This document shows positions 22,315-29,652 of a stretch of 29,895 bases of DNA, in pieces. Below the pieces are notes generated by a model. That model worked only from the letters and a program-made list of their open reading frames with translations. It had not been told where the DNA came from and did not search any database. The stretch comes from JACDAF01 sp036276035 (GTDB lineage Bacteria; Chloroflexota; Limnocylindria; P2-11E). Positions within the stretch are counted from its first letter, which is position 1, and each line of letters opens with the position of its first letter. The position numbers were made by a program, and so were the translations under genes. Where the stretch lies: positions 1 to 29,895 of the forward strand of contig DASUCM010000064.1 of NCBI GenBank assembly GCA_036276035.1. The letters are read 5' to 3'.

Positions 22315-22938
22315 TCACGCGAGCCGGATCGTCCGCAGCCACGAGAGCTCCGCCCCGATCGTCGTGGGCCGGCCGTGCCCCGGGTACACCCGCGTCGCCG
22401 GCGGCAGCGTCGCGATGCGCGCGAGGCTCCGGTCCATCGCCTGCGCGTTCCCGCCGGGCAGGTCGACACGGCCGATGTTCCCCGCGAAGAGGAGATCGCC
22501 CGTGAACACCACGCCCTCCGCCGGCAGGTAGAAGCACGACGACCCCTCGGTGTGGCCCGGTGTGTGGACCGTCGTCAGCTCGACGTCGGCGAGATAACGG
22601 AGCGGTCCTTCATCGAGCAGGTCGTCGGGGAGGGATGACGGCGCGTGCTCGGGCAGGGACGTGCGCGGCCGCTTCGTCGCATCGAGGCGGTACGCATCGG
22701 CGCGGTGGATCGCGAGCCGCGCGCGGGTGGCCTCCTGCAGCTTCGCGTTGTCCCAGATGTGGTCGTCGTGCCCGTGCGTGTTCAGGATCGCGACGAGCGT
22801 GAGGCCCTCCTCGCGCACGCCCGACATCACCTCGCGCTCTCCCATCGACGGGTCGATGCAGAGCGCATCCTTGCGGTCGTCGACGATGAGGTAGGTCCCG
22901 TTGTCGTAGGGCGGCACGCGCCACGCGCGGATGCGCAT
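22315..22938 (-). CDS. Metallo-beta-lactamase-fold hydrolase (glyoxalase II-like)
   Basis: The 207-residue protein shows the complete MBL metal site: NTHGHDDH, HTPGHTEGS, FTGDLLFAG and YPGHG. The overall pattern (YDNGTYLIVDDRKDALCIDPS at the start, GNIGRVDLPGG later) is that of hydroxyacylglutathione-hydrolase-like thioesterases. The real substrate may be any thioester or lactone. The ATG at 22938 lies 22 bp from the divergent gamma-glutamyltransferase GTG, so the two are probably co-regulated. A GATACC hexamer lies 8 nt upstream. Confidence 0.92.
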   Translation of the reverse strand: MRIRAWRVPPYDNGTYLIVDDRKDALCIDPSMGEREVMSGVREEGLTLVAILNTHGHDDHIWDNAKLQEATRARLAIHRADAYRLDATKRPRTSLPEHAPSSLPDDLLDEGPLRYLADVELTTVHTPGHTEGSSCFYLPAEGVVFTGDLLFAGNIGRVDLPGGNAQAMDRSLARIATLPPATRVYPGHGRPTTIGAELSWLRTIRLA

Positions 22939-22960
22939 CGTTCGAGGGTATCGTGCGAGC
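22939..22960. promoter_or_regulatory. Putative divergent promoter core between MBL hydrolase and GGT
   Basis: TATCGT (22949-22954) ends exactly 6 nt before GTG 22961, the leaderless geometry, and matches TATAAT at 4 of 6 positions. On the other strand GATACC (22952-22947) ends 8 nt before ATG 22938. The whole gap is 22 bp, so both promoters must overlap each other and the opposite coding regions. Confidence 0.45.
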
Positions 22961-24715
22961 GTGCGAGAGATCGCCGTCGAGTCGACCGTCCCGCCGATCG
23001 GCATCGAGCAGGGACGTCCCGCGGTCCTCGGCAGCAGGCACATGGTCAGCTCGAGCCACTACCTGTCGACCCTGGCGGGGCTGCGCATGTTCCCGCGCGG
23101 CGGGAGCGCCATCGACGCGGGGATCGCGGCCGGGATCGCGCTGAACGTCCTCGAGCGCCACCTCACGGACTTCGGCGGCGTCGCGCCGATCATGGTCTTC
23201 AAGCCCGGCATGCGCGAGCCCGAGACGATCGATGGCCTCGGCCGCTGGCCCGCCGGCCTCGACCTCGCCACCTACCGCGCGCGCCACGGCGACGATATGC
23301 CCGTCGGCGTCGCGAGGTCCGTGACGCCGGCCGCCGCTGACGCGTGGCTCACGGCCCTCGCGCACTACGGGCGCCTCTCCCTCGCGGACGTGCTGGCGCC
23401 GTCCATCGAGCTCTGCGACGGGTTCCCCGTGTACCCGCGCCTCGCGCGCGCCATCGAGATGCTGCGCGAGCGGATCTCGCAGTGGCCGACCAGCGCCGCG
23501 GTGTTCCTCCCCGGCGGGCGCGCGCCGAAGGTCGGGGAGCTCCTCGTCCAGCGCGAGCTCGGCGACCTCTTCCGGCGGCTCGTGGCGATCGAGAGCGCGC
23601 ACAGCACGCGCGGCCGGGCGGCGGCGATCATGGCGGCGCGCGACGCCATCTACCGCGGCGACATCGCGCGCGAGATCGCCTCCTTCATGCGGGCCTCCGG
23701 CGGCGCGATCACGCTCGAGGATCTCGCCGAGCAGCGGGTCAGCATCGCGCCGCCGGTCCACACGACATACCGCGGGATCGACGTGTACGCGTGCGGTCCG
23801 TGGTCGCAGGGCCCGCTCGTGCCGATGACGCTGGACCTGCTCGAGGGGTACGACGTCGCGTCGATGGGGCCGGGCAGCGCGGCGTTCCTGCACCGCTACA
23901 TCGAGTCGATGAAGCTCGCCTGCGCCGACCGCGAGGGGTACTTCGGCGATCCGGACCAGGTCGATGTCCCCATCCGGGGCATGCTCGACAAGGGCTACGC
24001 GGAGGAGCGGCGCCGCCTCATCCGCGACGACCGCGCGTGGCCGGAGCTCCCGCCGCCCGGGGACCCCTGGAAGTTCGAGGGACGCAGCGGCCCGCCGGGC
24101 TACGTCCCGCGCATGGCGCAGGGCGTCGGCGCGCCGGACACCTCGTACGTGTGCGCCATGGACGCCGAGGGGAACGCGTTCTCCGCGACGCCGTCGGACC
24201 CGGGGCTCGGTGCGCCGCTCGTCGAGGGCCTGGGGATCATCGTGTCCACCCGCGGCGCGCAGCTCTGGACGACGCCGGGCCATCCGTCCGCGATCGCGCC
24301 GCGCAAGCGGCCGCGGCTGACGCCGAACCCCGCGCTCCTCATGCGCGACGGCGCGGCGCTCATGCCGTTCGGCTGCCCCGGTGAGGACGCGCAGTGCCAG
24401 GCAATGGTCCAGGTCGTCTGCAACATCGTCGACTTCGGCATGAACACGCAGGCCGCGATCGAGTTCCCGCGCGCGATCTCGTACTCGTTCCCCTGGTCGT
24501 TCCACCCGCACGCGTACGAGCCCGGCGTCGTGCGCATCGAGGACCGCATCCCGGAGCCGGTCCGCGCCCGGCTCGCCGAGCTCGGCCATCGCGTCGGGGT
24601 GTATCCCGCCTTCACGCCCGCGACCGCGGGCGTGTGCGCGATCCGCCGGCTCGACACCGGCGCGCTCGAGGGCGGGGCCGACCCGCGCCGCGAGAGCTAC
24701 GCCGCGGGCTGGTGA
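22961..24715 (+). CDS. Gamma-glutamyltransferase family protein
   Basis: The 584-residue protein is a full-length N-terminal-nucleophile enzyme of the GGT family, which hydrolyses or transfers gamma-glutamyl groups from glutathione and similar amides after self-cleavage. MVSSSHYLSTLAGLRMFPRGGSAIDAGIAAG is the family's entry region (core GGSAIDAGIAAG). The self-cleavage Thr is T394 in APDTSYVCAMDAEGNAFS; most relatives have T-T-H here, so T-S-Y is a variation. RPRLTPNPALLMRDG and GCPGEDAQCQAM follow. No signal peptide is seen, so it is probably cytoplasmic. The start is GTG 22961, 6 nt after a -10 hexamer. The next gene overlaps its stop (GTGA). Confidence 0.9.
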   Translation: MREIAVESTVPPIGIEQGRPAVLGSRHMVSSSHYLSTLAGLRMFPRGGSAIDAGIAAGIALNVLERHLTDFGGVAPIMVFKPGMREPETIDGLGRWPAGLDLATYRARHGDDMPVGVARSVTPAAADAWLTALAHYGRLSLADVLAPSIELCDGFPVYPRLARAIEMLRERISQWPTSAAVFLPGGRAPKVGELLVQRELGDLFRRLVAIESAHSTRGRAAAIMAARDAIYRGDIAREIASFMRASGGAITLEDLAEQRVSIAPPVHTTYRGIDVYACGPWSQGPLVPMTLDLLEGYDVASMGPGSAAFLHRYIESMKLACADREGYFGDPDQVDVPIRGMLDKGYAEERRRLIRDDRAWPELPPPGDPWKFEGRSGPPGYVPRMAQGVGAPDTSYVCAMDAEGNAFSATPSDPGLGAPLVEGLGIIVSTRGAQLWTTPGHPSAIAPRKRPRLTPNPALLMRDGAALMPFGCPGEDAQCQAMVQVVCNIVDFGMNTQAAIEFPRAISYSFPWSFHPHAYEPGVVRIEDRIPEPVRARLAELGHRVGVYPAFTPATAGVCAIRRLDTGALEGGADPRRESYAAGW

Positions 24716-24717
24716 GC

Positions 24718-25893
24718 ATGGCGAGCGCACGCACGGGCGAGCCGACCGCACAAGAGCGCGCCTGGCGAGCGGAATTCCCGATCACCGACGAGCTCCTTTA
24801 CCTCAACTCGTGCTCGCTCGCGCCGCTGCCGCGACGGGGACGCACCGCGCTCGAGACCTTCGGCCGCCAGTGGTCCGAGCTCGGCGGGCGCGCCTGGTAC
24901 GACCACTGGGTCGGCGAGCTCGAGGCGCTGCGCGCGGACATCGCGCGCGTGCTCGGCGCCGACGCCGACGAGGTCGCCCTCGAGCCGAACGTGTCCGCCG
25001 CGCTCGTCGGCGTCGCGTCGACCTTCGACTACGAGCGCCGGCCCAAGGTGATCGTCTCCGACCTCGACTTCCCGACGGACGGCCACACCTGGCTCGCGCT
25101 CGCGCGGCGCGGCGTCGAGGTCGAGTTCGTCCGCAGCCCCGACCGCGTGCGCGTCCCCCTCGCGCTCTTCGAGCGCGCGATCGACGAGCGCACCGCCCTC
25201 GTCTGCACCGGGCACGTGTACTACACGAGCGGGTACATCCAGGACGTCAAGGTCCTCGCCGACCTGTGTCACGCGAAGGGCGCGCAGCTCGTCGTCGACG
25301 CGTACCAGTCCATCGGCGCGTTCCCGTTCGACGTGCACGCGAGCGGCGTCGACTACCTCGTCGGCGGCACGCTGAAGTGGCTCATGGGGGGGCCGGGCAT
25401 GGCCTTCCTCTACGCGCGGCGCGACCTCGCGGAGCGCGCGCGTCCGACCGCCGTCGGCTGGTGGGGCGTGCGCGATCCGTTCGCGTTCGACGTCGAGCAT
25501 CTCGCGTATGGGCCGGGTGCGCGCCGGTTCGAGTACGGCACGCCGGCGGTCGCCGCGGCGTTCACCGCGCGCGCCGGCATCGCCCTGCTGGAGGAGATCG
25601 GCGTCGCCGTCGTGCGCGAGCGGCACATGGCCCTCTCGCAGCGGCTCGTCGATGGCGCGCGGTCCCAGGGCTGGACGCTGCGCTGCCCGGCGGACGCGCG
25701 TGAGCGGACCGCGATCGTCACGCTCGAGCACCCCAACGCGCCCGCCGCGGTAGAGGCACTGCGCCGCGACGGGATCATCGCCGACTCGCGGCCGGGCCTC
25801 ATCCGCCTCTCGCCGCATTACTTCAACACCATGGGGGAGATGGATCGCGCGCTCGAGCGTCTGGCGACGCTGCGCGAGCCGGTCACCGCCTGA
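24718..25893 (+). CDS. Class V aminotransferase / cysteine-desulfurase-like PLP enzyme
   Basis: The protein is a fold-type I PLP enzyme of the class V group, which includes desulfurases, kynureninases and isopenicillin epimerases. YLNSCSLAPLPRRG is the N-terminal substrate loop. VVDAYQSIGAFPFDV is the PLP-contact Asp region. GGTLKWLMGGPG carries the Schiff-base lysine (K220). FEYGTPAVAAAF is also typical. Substrate is not deducible. ATG 24718 is used (391 aa); GTG 24712 overlaps the preceding stop as GTGA and may be the real coupled start. It forms an apparent operon with the GGT gene before it and the spermidine-synthase-like gene after it. Confidence 0.9.
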   Translation: MASARTGEPTAQERAWRAEFPITDELLYLNSCSLAPLPRRGRTALETFGRQWSELGGRAWYDHWVGELEALRADIARVLGADADEVALEPNVSAALVGVASTFDYERRPKVIVSDLDFPTDGHTWLALARRGVEVEFVRSPDRVRVPLALFERAIDERTALVCTGHVYYTSGYIQDVKVLADLCHAKGAQLVVDAYQSIGAFPFDVHASGVDYLVGGTLKWLMGGPGMAFLYARRDLAERARPTAVGWWGVRDPFAFDVEHLAYGPGARRFEYGTPAVAAAFTARAGIALLEEIGVAVVRERHMALSQRLVDGARSQGWTLRCPADARERTAIVTLEHPNAPAAVEALRRDGIIADSRPGLIRLSPHYFNTMGEMDRALERLATLREPVTA

Positions 25894-27914
25894 ACACCCC
25901 CGCGCGACCGCGCGCGCGGCTCTTCCTCGTGAGCATGGCGGCGCTCTTCACGGAGCTTGCCCTCATCCGCTGGATCCCGGCGAACGTGCCGTACGTCGCC
26001 TTCTACGCGAACCTCGTCCTCATCGCGAGCTTCCTCGGCATCGGCCTCGGCATCCTCGTCGGTGCCCGCACCCGCTCGTCCGGCACGCCGTTCAGCGTGC
26101 TTCTTCTGCTCATCGTCGGGCTCGTCTTCGCGTCGAAGGTCGATGCCCGGTTCGATCCCTTCAACCCGCTCGCCGCGCCGTCGGTGACGCAGACCGCGGA
26201 GCTGGTCGTCCCGCTCCTCGTCTTCGTGCTCGTGACGGCGACGCTCGCGGCCATCGCGGTGCCGCTGGGCGGGCTGTTCCGCGCCCTCCCGCCGCTCGTC
26301 GCATACGCGGTGGACATCGCCGGCTCCGTCACCGGCGTGCTCGCGTTCGCCGCCTGCTCGGCCCTGGGCCTCCCGCCGGTCGTGTGGTTCGCGATCGCGT
26401 TCGGCCTCGTCGCGGCCGGGTCCGCCCTCGGCGGCGCGCGCCGTCCGACGCTCGTCGCGTTCGCGAGCGCCGCGACCTCTCTCGTCCTGCTCGCCGGCGC
26501 GGCGGCGCTCAGCGGCGATCTCTGGTCGCCCTACAACCGGATCAGCCCGTACCGGACCGACGGCGTGCTCACGATCGCCGCGAACGGCATCCCGCACCAG
26601 ACCTTCCACTCGGCGACCGCGACCGGCCGCCCTGCCTTCTACGAGCAGGTCTACCGCTGGCTGCCGGACCGGCGGTTCGACCGCGTGCTCGTGATCGGCG
26701 CGGGGAACGGGACCGACGTCGCGACGGCGCTCCTCCGAGGCGCGTCGCACGTCGATGCGGTCGAGATCGACCCGACGATCCTGTCGCTCGGCGTGAGCGA
26801 GCATCCCGACCGGCCGTACGCCGATCCGCGGGTGCGCCGCACCGTCGACGACGGGCGGGCCTTCCTGCGCCGCTCGACCGACCGCTACGACCTCATCCTG
26901 TTCGCGCTCACCGACTCGCTGACCCTGATCACGACGTCATCGAACCTGCGCCTCGAGTCGTTCCTCTACACGAGGGAGTCCTTCGCCGAGGCGGTCGCGC
27001 ACCTCACGCCCGATGGGGTCGTCGCCGTCTACAACTTCTACTCCGACCCGTGGGTCTACGAGCGTCTATCGACGACGCTGCGCGAGGTCACCGGCGAGGA
27101 GCCGCTCCTGCGGATCTACCCGGTCGGGAACGCGGCGGCGCACGCGGCGGGCCCGGGGGTGACGCAGGCGAAGGCCCTGCGGCTCGTGCGCGACGAGGTG
27201 TCGCCGGCGGCCGCCGTCACGCCGGATCCGGCGACCGACGACTGGCCGTTCCCGTACCTGCGCGAGCGCGCCGTCGCCCCGTTCTACGTCGCGTCGCTCG
27301 CGGTCCTGCTGCTTCTCGCGCTCGGGTCCGTGCTCGGCGTGGCCCGGCTCGCCGGAACGTCGCTCCGGGGCTTCAGCCCGCACTTCTTCGTGCTCGGCGT
27401 CGCGTTCCTGCTCCTCGAGACGAAGAGCCTTGCCACGTTCGCGCTGCTCTTCGGCACGACGTGGCTCGTGAACGTGCTCGCGATCACCGGGGTCCTGCTC
27501 AGCGTCCTCGGAGCCATCGCGGTGAACGCGTGGCGGCCGGTCCCGCGGGTCCTGCTGTACCCGCTCCTCTTCGGCTCGCTCGCGCTCGCGTACGCGCTGC
27601 CGCCCGACCGGCTGCTCTTCGAGACGCCCGCGCTGCGTTACGGAGTGGCGGTGCTCGTGGCCTTCGCGCCGGTGTTCTTCGCGAACCTCGTGTTCACGCG
27701 GTCCTTCCGCGACACCGCGCATCCCGACATGGCCTTCGCGTCGAACCTGCTCGGCGCGGTCGCCGGCGGCGTCCTCGAGTACACCGCGCTCATCACGGGA
27801 TACCGCCAGCTGCTCGTGCTCGTCGCCGTCCTGTACGTCCTCGCGTGGCTCACCGGGCGAGGTGCCTCGGCGGTGCACCGGGAGCGCACGGCCGCGGCGG
27901 TCGCTTCCTCCTAG
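25890..27914 (+). CDS. Membrane-embedded spermidine-synthase-like protein, with CTG start
   Basis: The 674-residue protein combines two blocks of membrane helices (about residues 10-200 and 465-665) with a central SAM/decarboxy-SAM-binding Rossmann domain. The Rossmann domain shows VLVIGAGNGTDVATAL, VDAVEIDPTILSLG, DDGRAFLRR and YDLILFAL. Such proteins are often called spermidine synthase, but in membrane-fused members the reaction is usually unknown. The first usual start (GTG 25929) cuts into the first helix (ARLFLVSMAALFTELALIRW). CTG at 25890 overlaps the previous stop as CTGA and adds NTPARPRARLF, giving a basic N-terminus before the helix. The gene ends within CTAG, shared with the convergent gene. 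Confidence 0.88.
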   Translation: MNTPARPRARLFLVSMAALFTELALIRWIPANVPYVAFYANLVLIASFLGIGLGILVGARTRSSGTPFSVLLLLIVGLVFASKVDARFDPFNPLAAPSVTQTAELVVPLLVFVLVTATLAAIAVPLGGLFRALPPLVAYAVDIAGSVTGVLAFAACSALGLPPVVWFAIAFGLVAAGSALGGARRPTLVAFASAATSLVLLAGAAALSGDLWSPYNRISPYRTDGVLTIAANGIPHQTFHSATATGRPAFYEQVYRWLPDRRFDRVLVIGAGNGTDVATALLRGASHVDAVEIDPTILSLGVSEHPDRPYADPRVRRTVDDGRAFLRRSTDRYDLILFALTDSLTLITTSSNLRLESFLYTRESFAEAVAHLTPDGVVAVYNFYSDPWVYERLSTTLREVTGEEPLLRIYPVGNAAAHAAGPGVTQAKALRLVRDEVSPAAAVTPDPATDDWPFPYLRERAVAPFYVASLAVLLLLALGSVLGVARLAGTSLRGFSPHFFVLGVAFLLLETKSLATFALLFGTTWLVNVLAITGVLLSVLGAIAVNAWRPVPRVLLYPLLFGSLALAYALPPDRLLFETPALRYGVAVLVAFAPVFFANLVFTRSFRDTAHPDMAFASNLLGAVAGGVLEYTALITGYRQLLVLVAVLYVLAWLTGRGASAVHRERTAAAVASS

Positions 27915-28282
27915 GAGCCGCGCCGGATCCGCGCGACCAGCGCGATGAGGTCGCCTCCGTCGTCCGCGGCTCCCGCATCGTCCCCACGCTGTTCATTCGC
28001 GCCGGCGGAGCCCGCGGCGAGGCGCTCGCCCTCGAGCACGTGCGCGCGCAGGCGCGACGCCGGAAGGAGCGGGTCCGCGAGGTTCGCCGGGTCGTGGTCG
28101 ACCCCGCGCCCGACGATGCGCCGGCGGATCTCGGCCCAGCGCACGATGACGTCGCGGTCGGCCTCGGGGAGCCGCGCGTAGGCGACCGTGTCGTTCAGCG
28201 CGTCGCGGTAGGGGAGCAGGCGGCGGCGCTCCGTGCCCCGCGGATGCTCGGTCGCCAGAGCGAGCTCCCGGTCGTCGATCAC
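27911..28282 (-). CDS. Hypothetical protein (123 aa)
   Basis: No family is recognised. Residues 1-90 look helical and globular (RELALATEHPRGTERRRLLPYRD in part, DTVAYARLPEADRDVIVRWAEIRRRI), while the last 35 are Ala/Gly/Asp-rich and probably disordered. It starts at GTG 28282, exactly 6 nt after TAGCAT, supporting a leaderless transcript. It is divergent from a DinB-like gene across 17 bp. Its TAG stop overlaps the TAG stop of the convergent gene in the palindrome CTAG. Confidence 0.65.
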   Translation of the reverse strand: MIDDRELALATEHPRGTERRRLLPYRDALNDTVAYARLPEADRDVIVRWAEIRRRIVGRGVDHDPANLADPLLPASRLRAHVLEGERLAAGSAGANEQRGDDAGAADDGGDLIALVARIRRGS

Positions 28283-28299
28283 TCCGCCATGCTACGGAC
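28283..28299. promoter_or_regulatory. Divergent promoter core with overlapping -10 hexamers
   Basis: CATGCT (28288-28293) ends 6 nt before ATG 28300 on the plus strand. TAGCAT (28294-28289) ends 6 nt before GTG 28282 on the minus strand. The 17-bp gap is thus 6 + 5 shared + 6, symmetric around CATGCTA. It is one of the two tightest examples of the arrangement. Confidence 0.5.
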
Positions 28300-28806
28300 A
28301 TGCCTGTGTCCGGTGCGCAGATCCTCGAGCGCGTGAAGGCGGGCGAGCCACTCCAGTCGATCGCGAACGGTCTCTCCGCGGAGGAGATCGTCGTCGCGGT
28401 CCTCGCGGGGAAGACCGCGCTCCGGTACGGGCTCGCCGCGCTCGACGACGCCGCGCTCGCGCGGCGCGACATCGGCGGCTGGACGATCCCGGACACCATC
28501 GGCCACGCGCTCCGGGTCGATGAGGACGCGCATCGCATCGCGCGCGCGCTCGCGCTCGGGCGCGCGCCCGAGCGGAACATCGCCTATGACGAGCCCGGCG
28601 GCGCGGCGGACCGCGCGGCGCTGCTCGCCGCCATCGGTGCGGCCGAGGCACGTAGCGCGGACGCGCGGGTGCTCGCGGCGGGCGGGCCGACGCACCCGCA
28701 CCGCGACCTCGGCGAGCTCGACGCGCGCGGGTGGCTCCTCTTCATCGCGGTCCACGACGCGCTGCACCTGCATCAGGCGGCTGCGATCGCGCGAGCGCCG
28801 CGGTGA
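28300..28806 (+). CDS. DinB-superfamily protein
   Basis: This 168-residue protein looks like a DinB-like four-helix bundle. RYGLAALDDAALARRDIGGWTIPDTIGHALRVDEDAH has the central GGWTIPDTIGHALRVDE motif. The C-terminal LLFIAVHDALHLHQAAAIA carries paired His residues for a metal. Function may be thiol transfer or stress-related; no substrate is known. It is preceded by a leaderless promoter shared with the 123-aa gene. Its 3' end overlaps the convergent membrane-protein gene by 65 bp. It is the second DinB-like gene of this window; the other is at 6033-6467. Confidence 0.78.
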   Translation: MPVSGAQILERVKAGEPLQSIANGLSAEEIVVAVLAGKTALRYGLAALDDAALARRDIGGWTIPDTIGHALRVDEDAHRIARALALGRAPERNIAYDEPGGAADRAALLAAIGAAEARSADARVLAAGGPTHPHRDLGELDARGWLLFIAVHDALHLHQAAAIARAPR

Positions 28807-29635
28807 TGACCGCCGCCAGGAGGAAGACGGCCGCGAAGACAAGTGGGCTCACCATCAGCCACTCGACCTGTGCGGAGGCCGCCGTGCCGCGGAACTCCGC
28901 GTAGCGCAGCAGGCTTGGCGTCCAGGGGAGGACGAAGATCGCCGCGGCGGTCGCGACCCCCCGCGGCCATGGCGGAGCCCCGCGACGCACGAGAAGATGG
29001 CCCGCCCCGGCCGCCGGCACGAGGGACGCGACGCTCCACACGACCAGTTGGGCGTCGGGCTCCGAAGAGATCGGGACCGGGATGGCTGTCAGCTGCAGGA
29101 GCGCGCTCCCGATGCCGAACGCGCCGGCTGCCTCGAGCGACGGATTCGTGCGGCCTTCCCCGCGTGCGAAGACACGCGACGTGAGCGGCGCCACGAGCAG
29201 CCCGGCGGCCAGCGGCCAATACGTGACGAGCGTCTCGCCTGGGCCTGGTAGTGGGCATGGTTCGCCCGCGCGCTCGCAGAACGCGGCCCGCGCGGGCGTG
29301 CCGGCGGCGAAGCGGAACATCTCTATGGCGAGGAGCGACAGTCCGTACCAGGCGATGGCCCGTCGGCCGCCGAAGTGCGCTGCGATCCCCGCGCCGAGAG
29401 CCACTCCGGCGAAACGCGTCGCGCCGACCGCCGGTGGGAGTGGCCAGTCGCGTGGGCCGAGCGCGCTGATGAGCAGCGAGGTGGCCGTCCCCAGCAGCGC
29501 CGTGGCCACGAGGCCTGCGCCCACCGCGGCGAGGACGGTCCAGGCAGTTGGCGTTGCCGACAGGCGCACCCGCGGGTATCTGGACAGCCACGCAGAGGCG
29601 CCGGGAAACTCGCGGCGGAGCCCGTCCCGCAGCAC
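28742..29635 (-). CDS. Polytopic membrane protein of unknown function (297 aa)
   Basis: About eight hydrophobic segments are visible, for example TVLAAVGAGLVATALLGTA near residue 30, LVTYWPLAAGLLVAPL and VFAAVFLLAAVITAALA near the C-terminus. The longest loop holds two Cys (FCERAGEPCPLPG), which could form a disulfide outside the cell. No family is recognised. GTG 29635 is chosen because CACAAT ends exactly 6 nt upstream; ATG 29665 would run into the divergent gene. The C-terminal tail is Arg/Pro-rich. The 3' end overlaps the DinB-like gene by 65 bp. Confidence 0.78.
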   Translation of the reverse strand: MLRDGLRREFPGASAWLSRYPRVRLSATPTAWTVLAAVGAGLVATALLGTATSLLISALGPRDWPLPPAVGATRFAGVALGAGIAAHFGGRRAIAWYGLSLLAIEMFRFAAGTPARAAFCERAGEPCPLPGPGETLVTYWPLAAGLLVAPLTSRVFARGEGRTNPSLEAAGAFGIGSALLQLTAIPVPISSEPDAQLVVWSVASLVPAAGAGHLLVRRGAPPWPRGVATAAAIFVLPWTPSLLRYAEFRGTAASAQVEWLMVSPLVFAAVFLLAAVITAALARSQPPDAGAARRGPR

Positions 29636-29652
29636 GTTCCTATTGTGGGTCG
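29636..29652. promoter_or_regulatory. Divergent promoter core with overlapping -10 hexamers
   Basis: TATTGT (29641-29646) ends 6 nt before GTG 29653. CACAAT (29647-29642) ends 6 nt before GTG 29635 on the other strand. Both match the consensus at 4 of 6 positions. The 17-bp gap has the same 6 + core + 6 design as the one at 28283-28299. Confidence 0.5.

Noticed and set aside
22610..24751. A 713-codon minus-strand frame opposite the gamma-glutamyltransferase gene
   Set aside because: It covers a gene with complete family motifs and has only low-complexity charged sequence itself, so it is a shadow.
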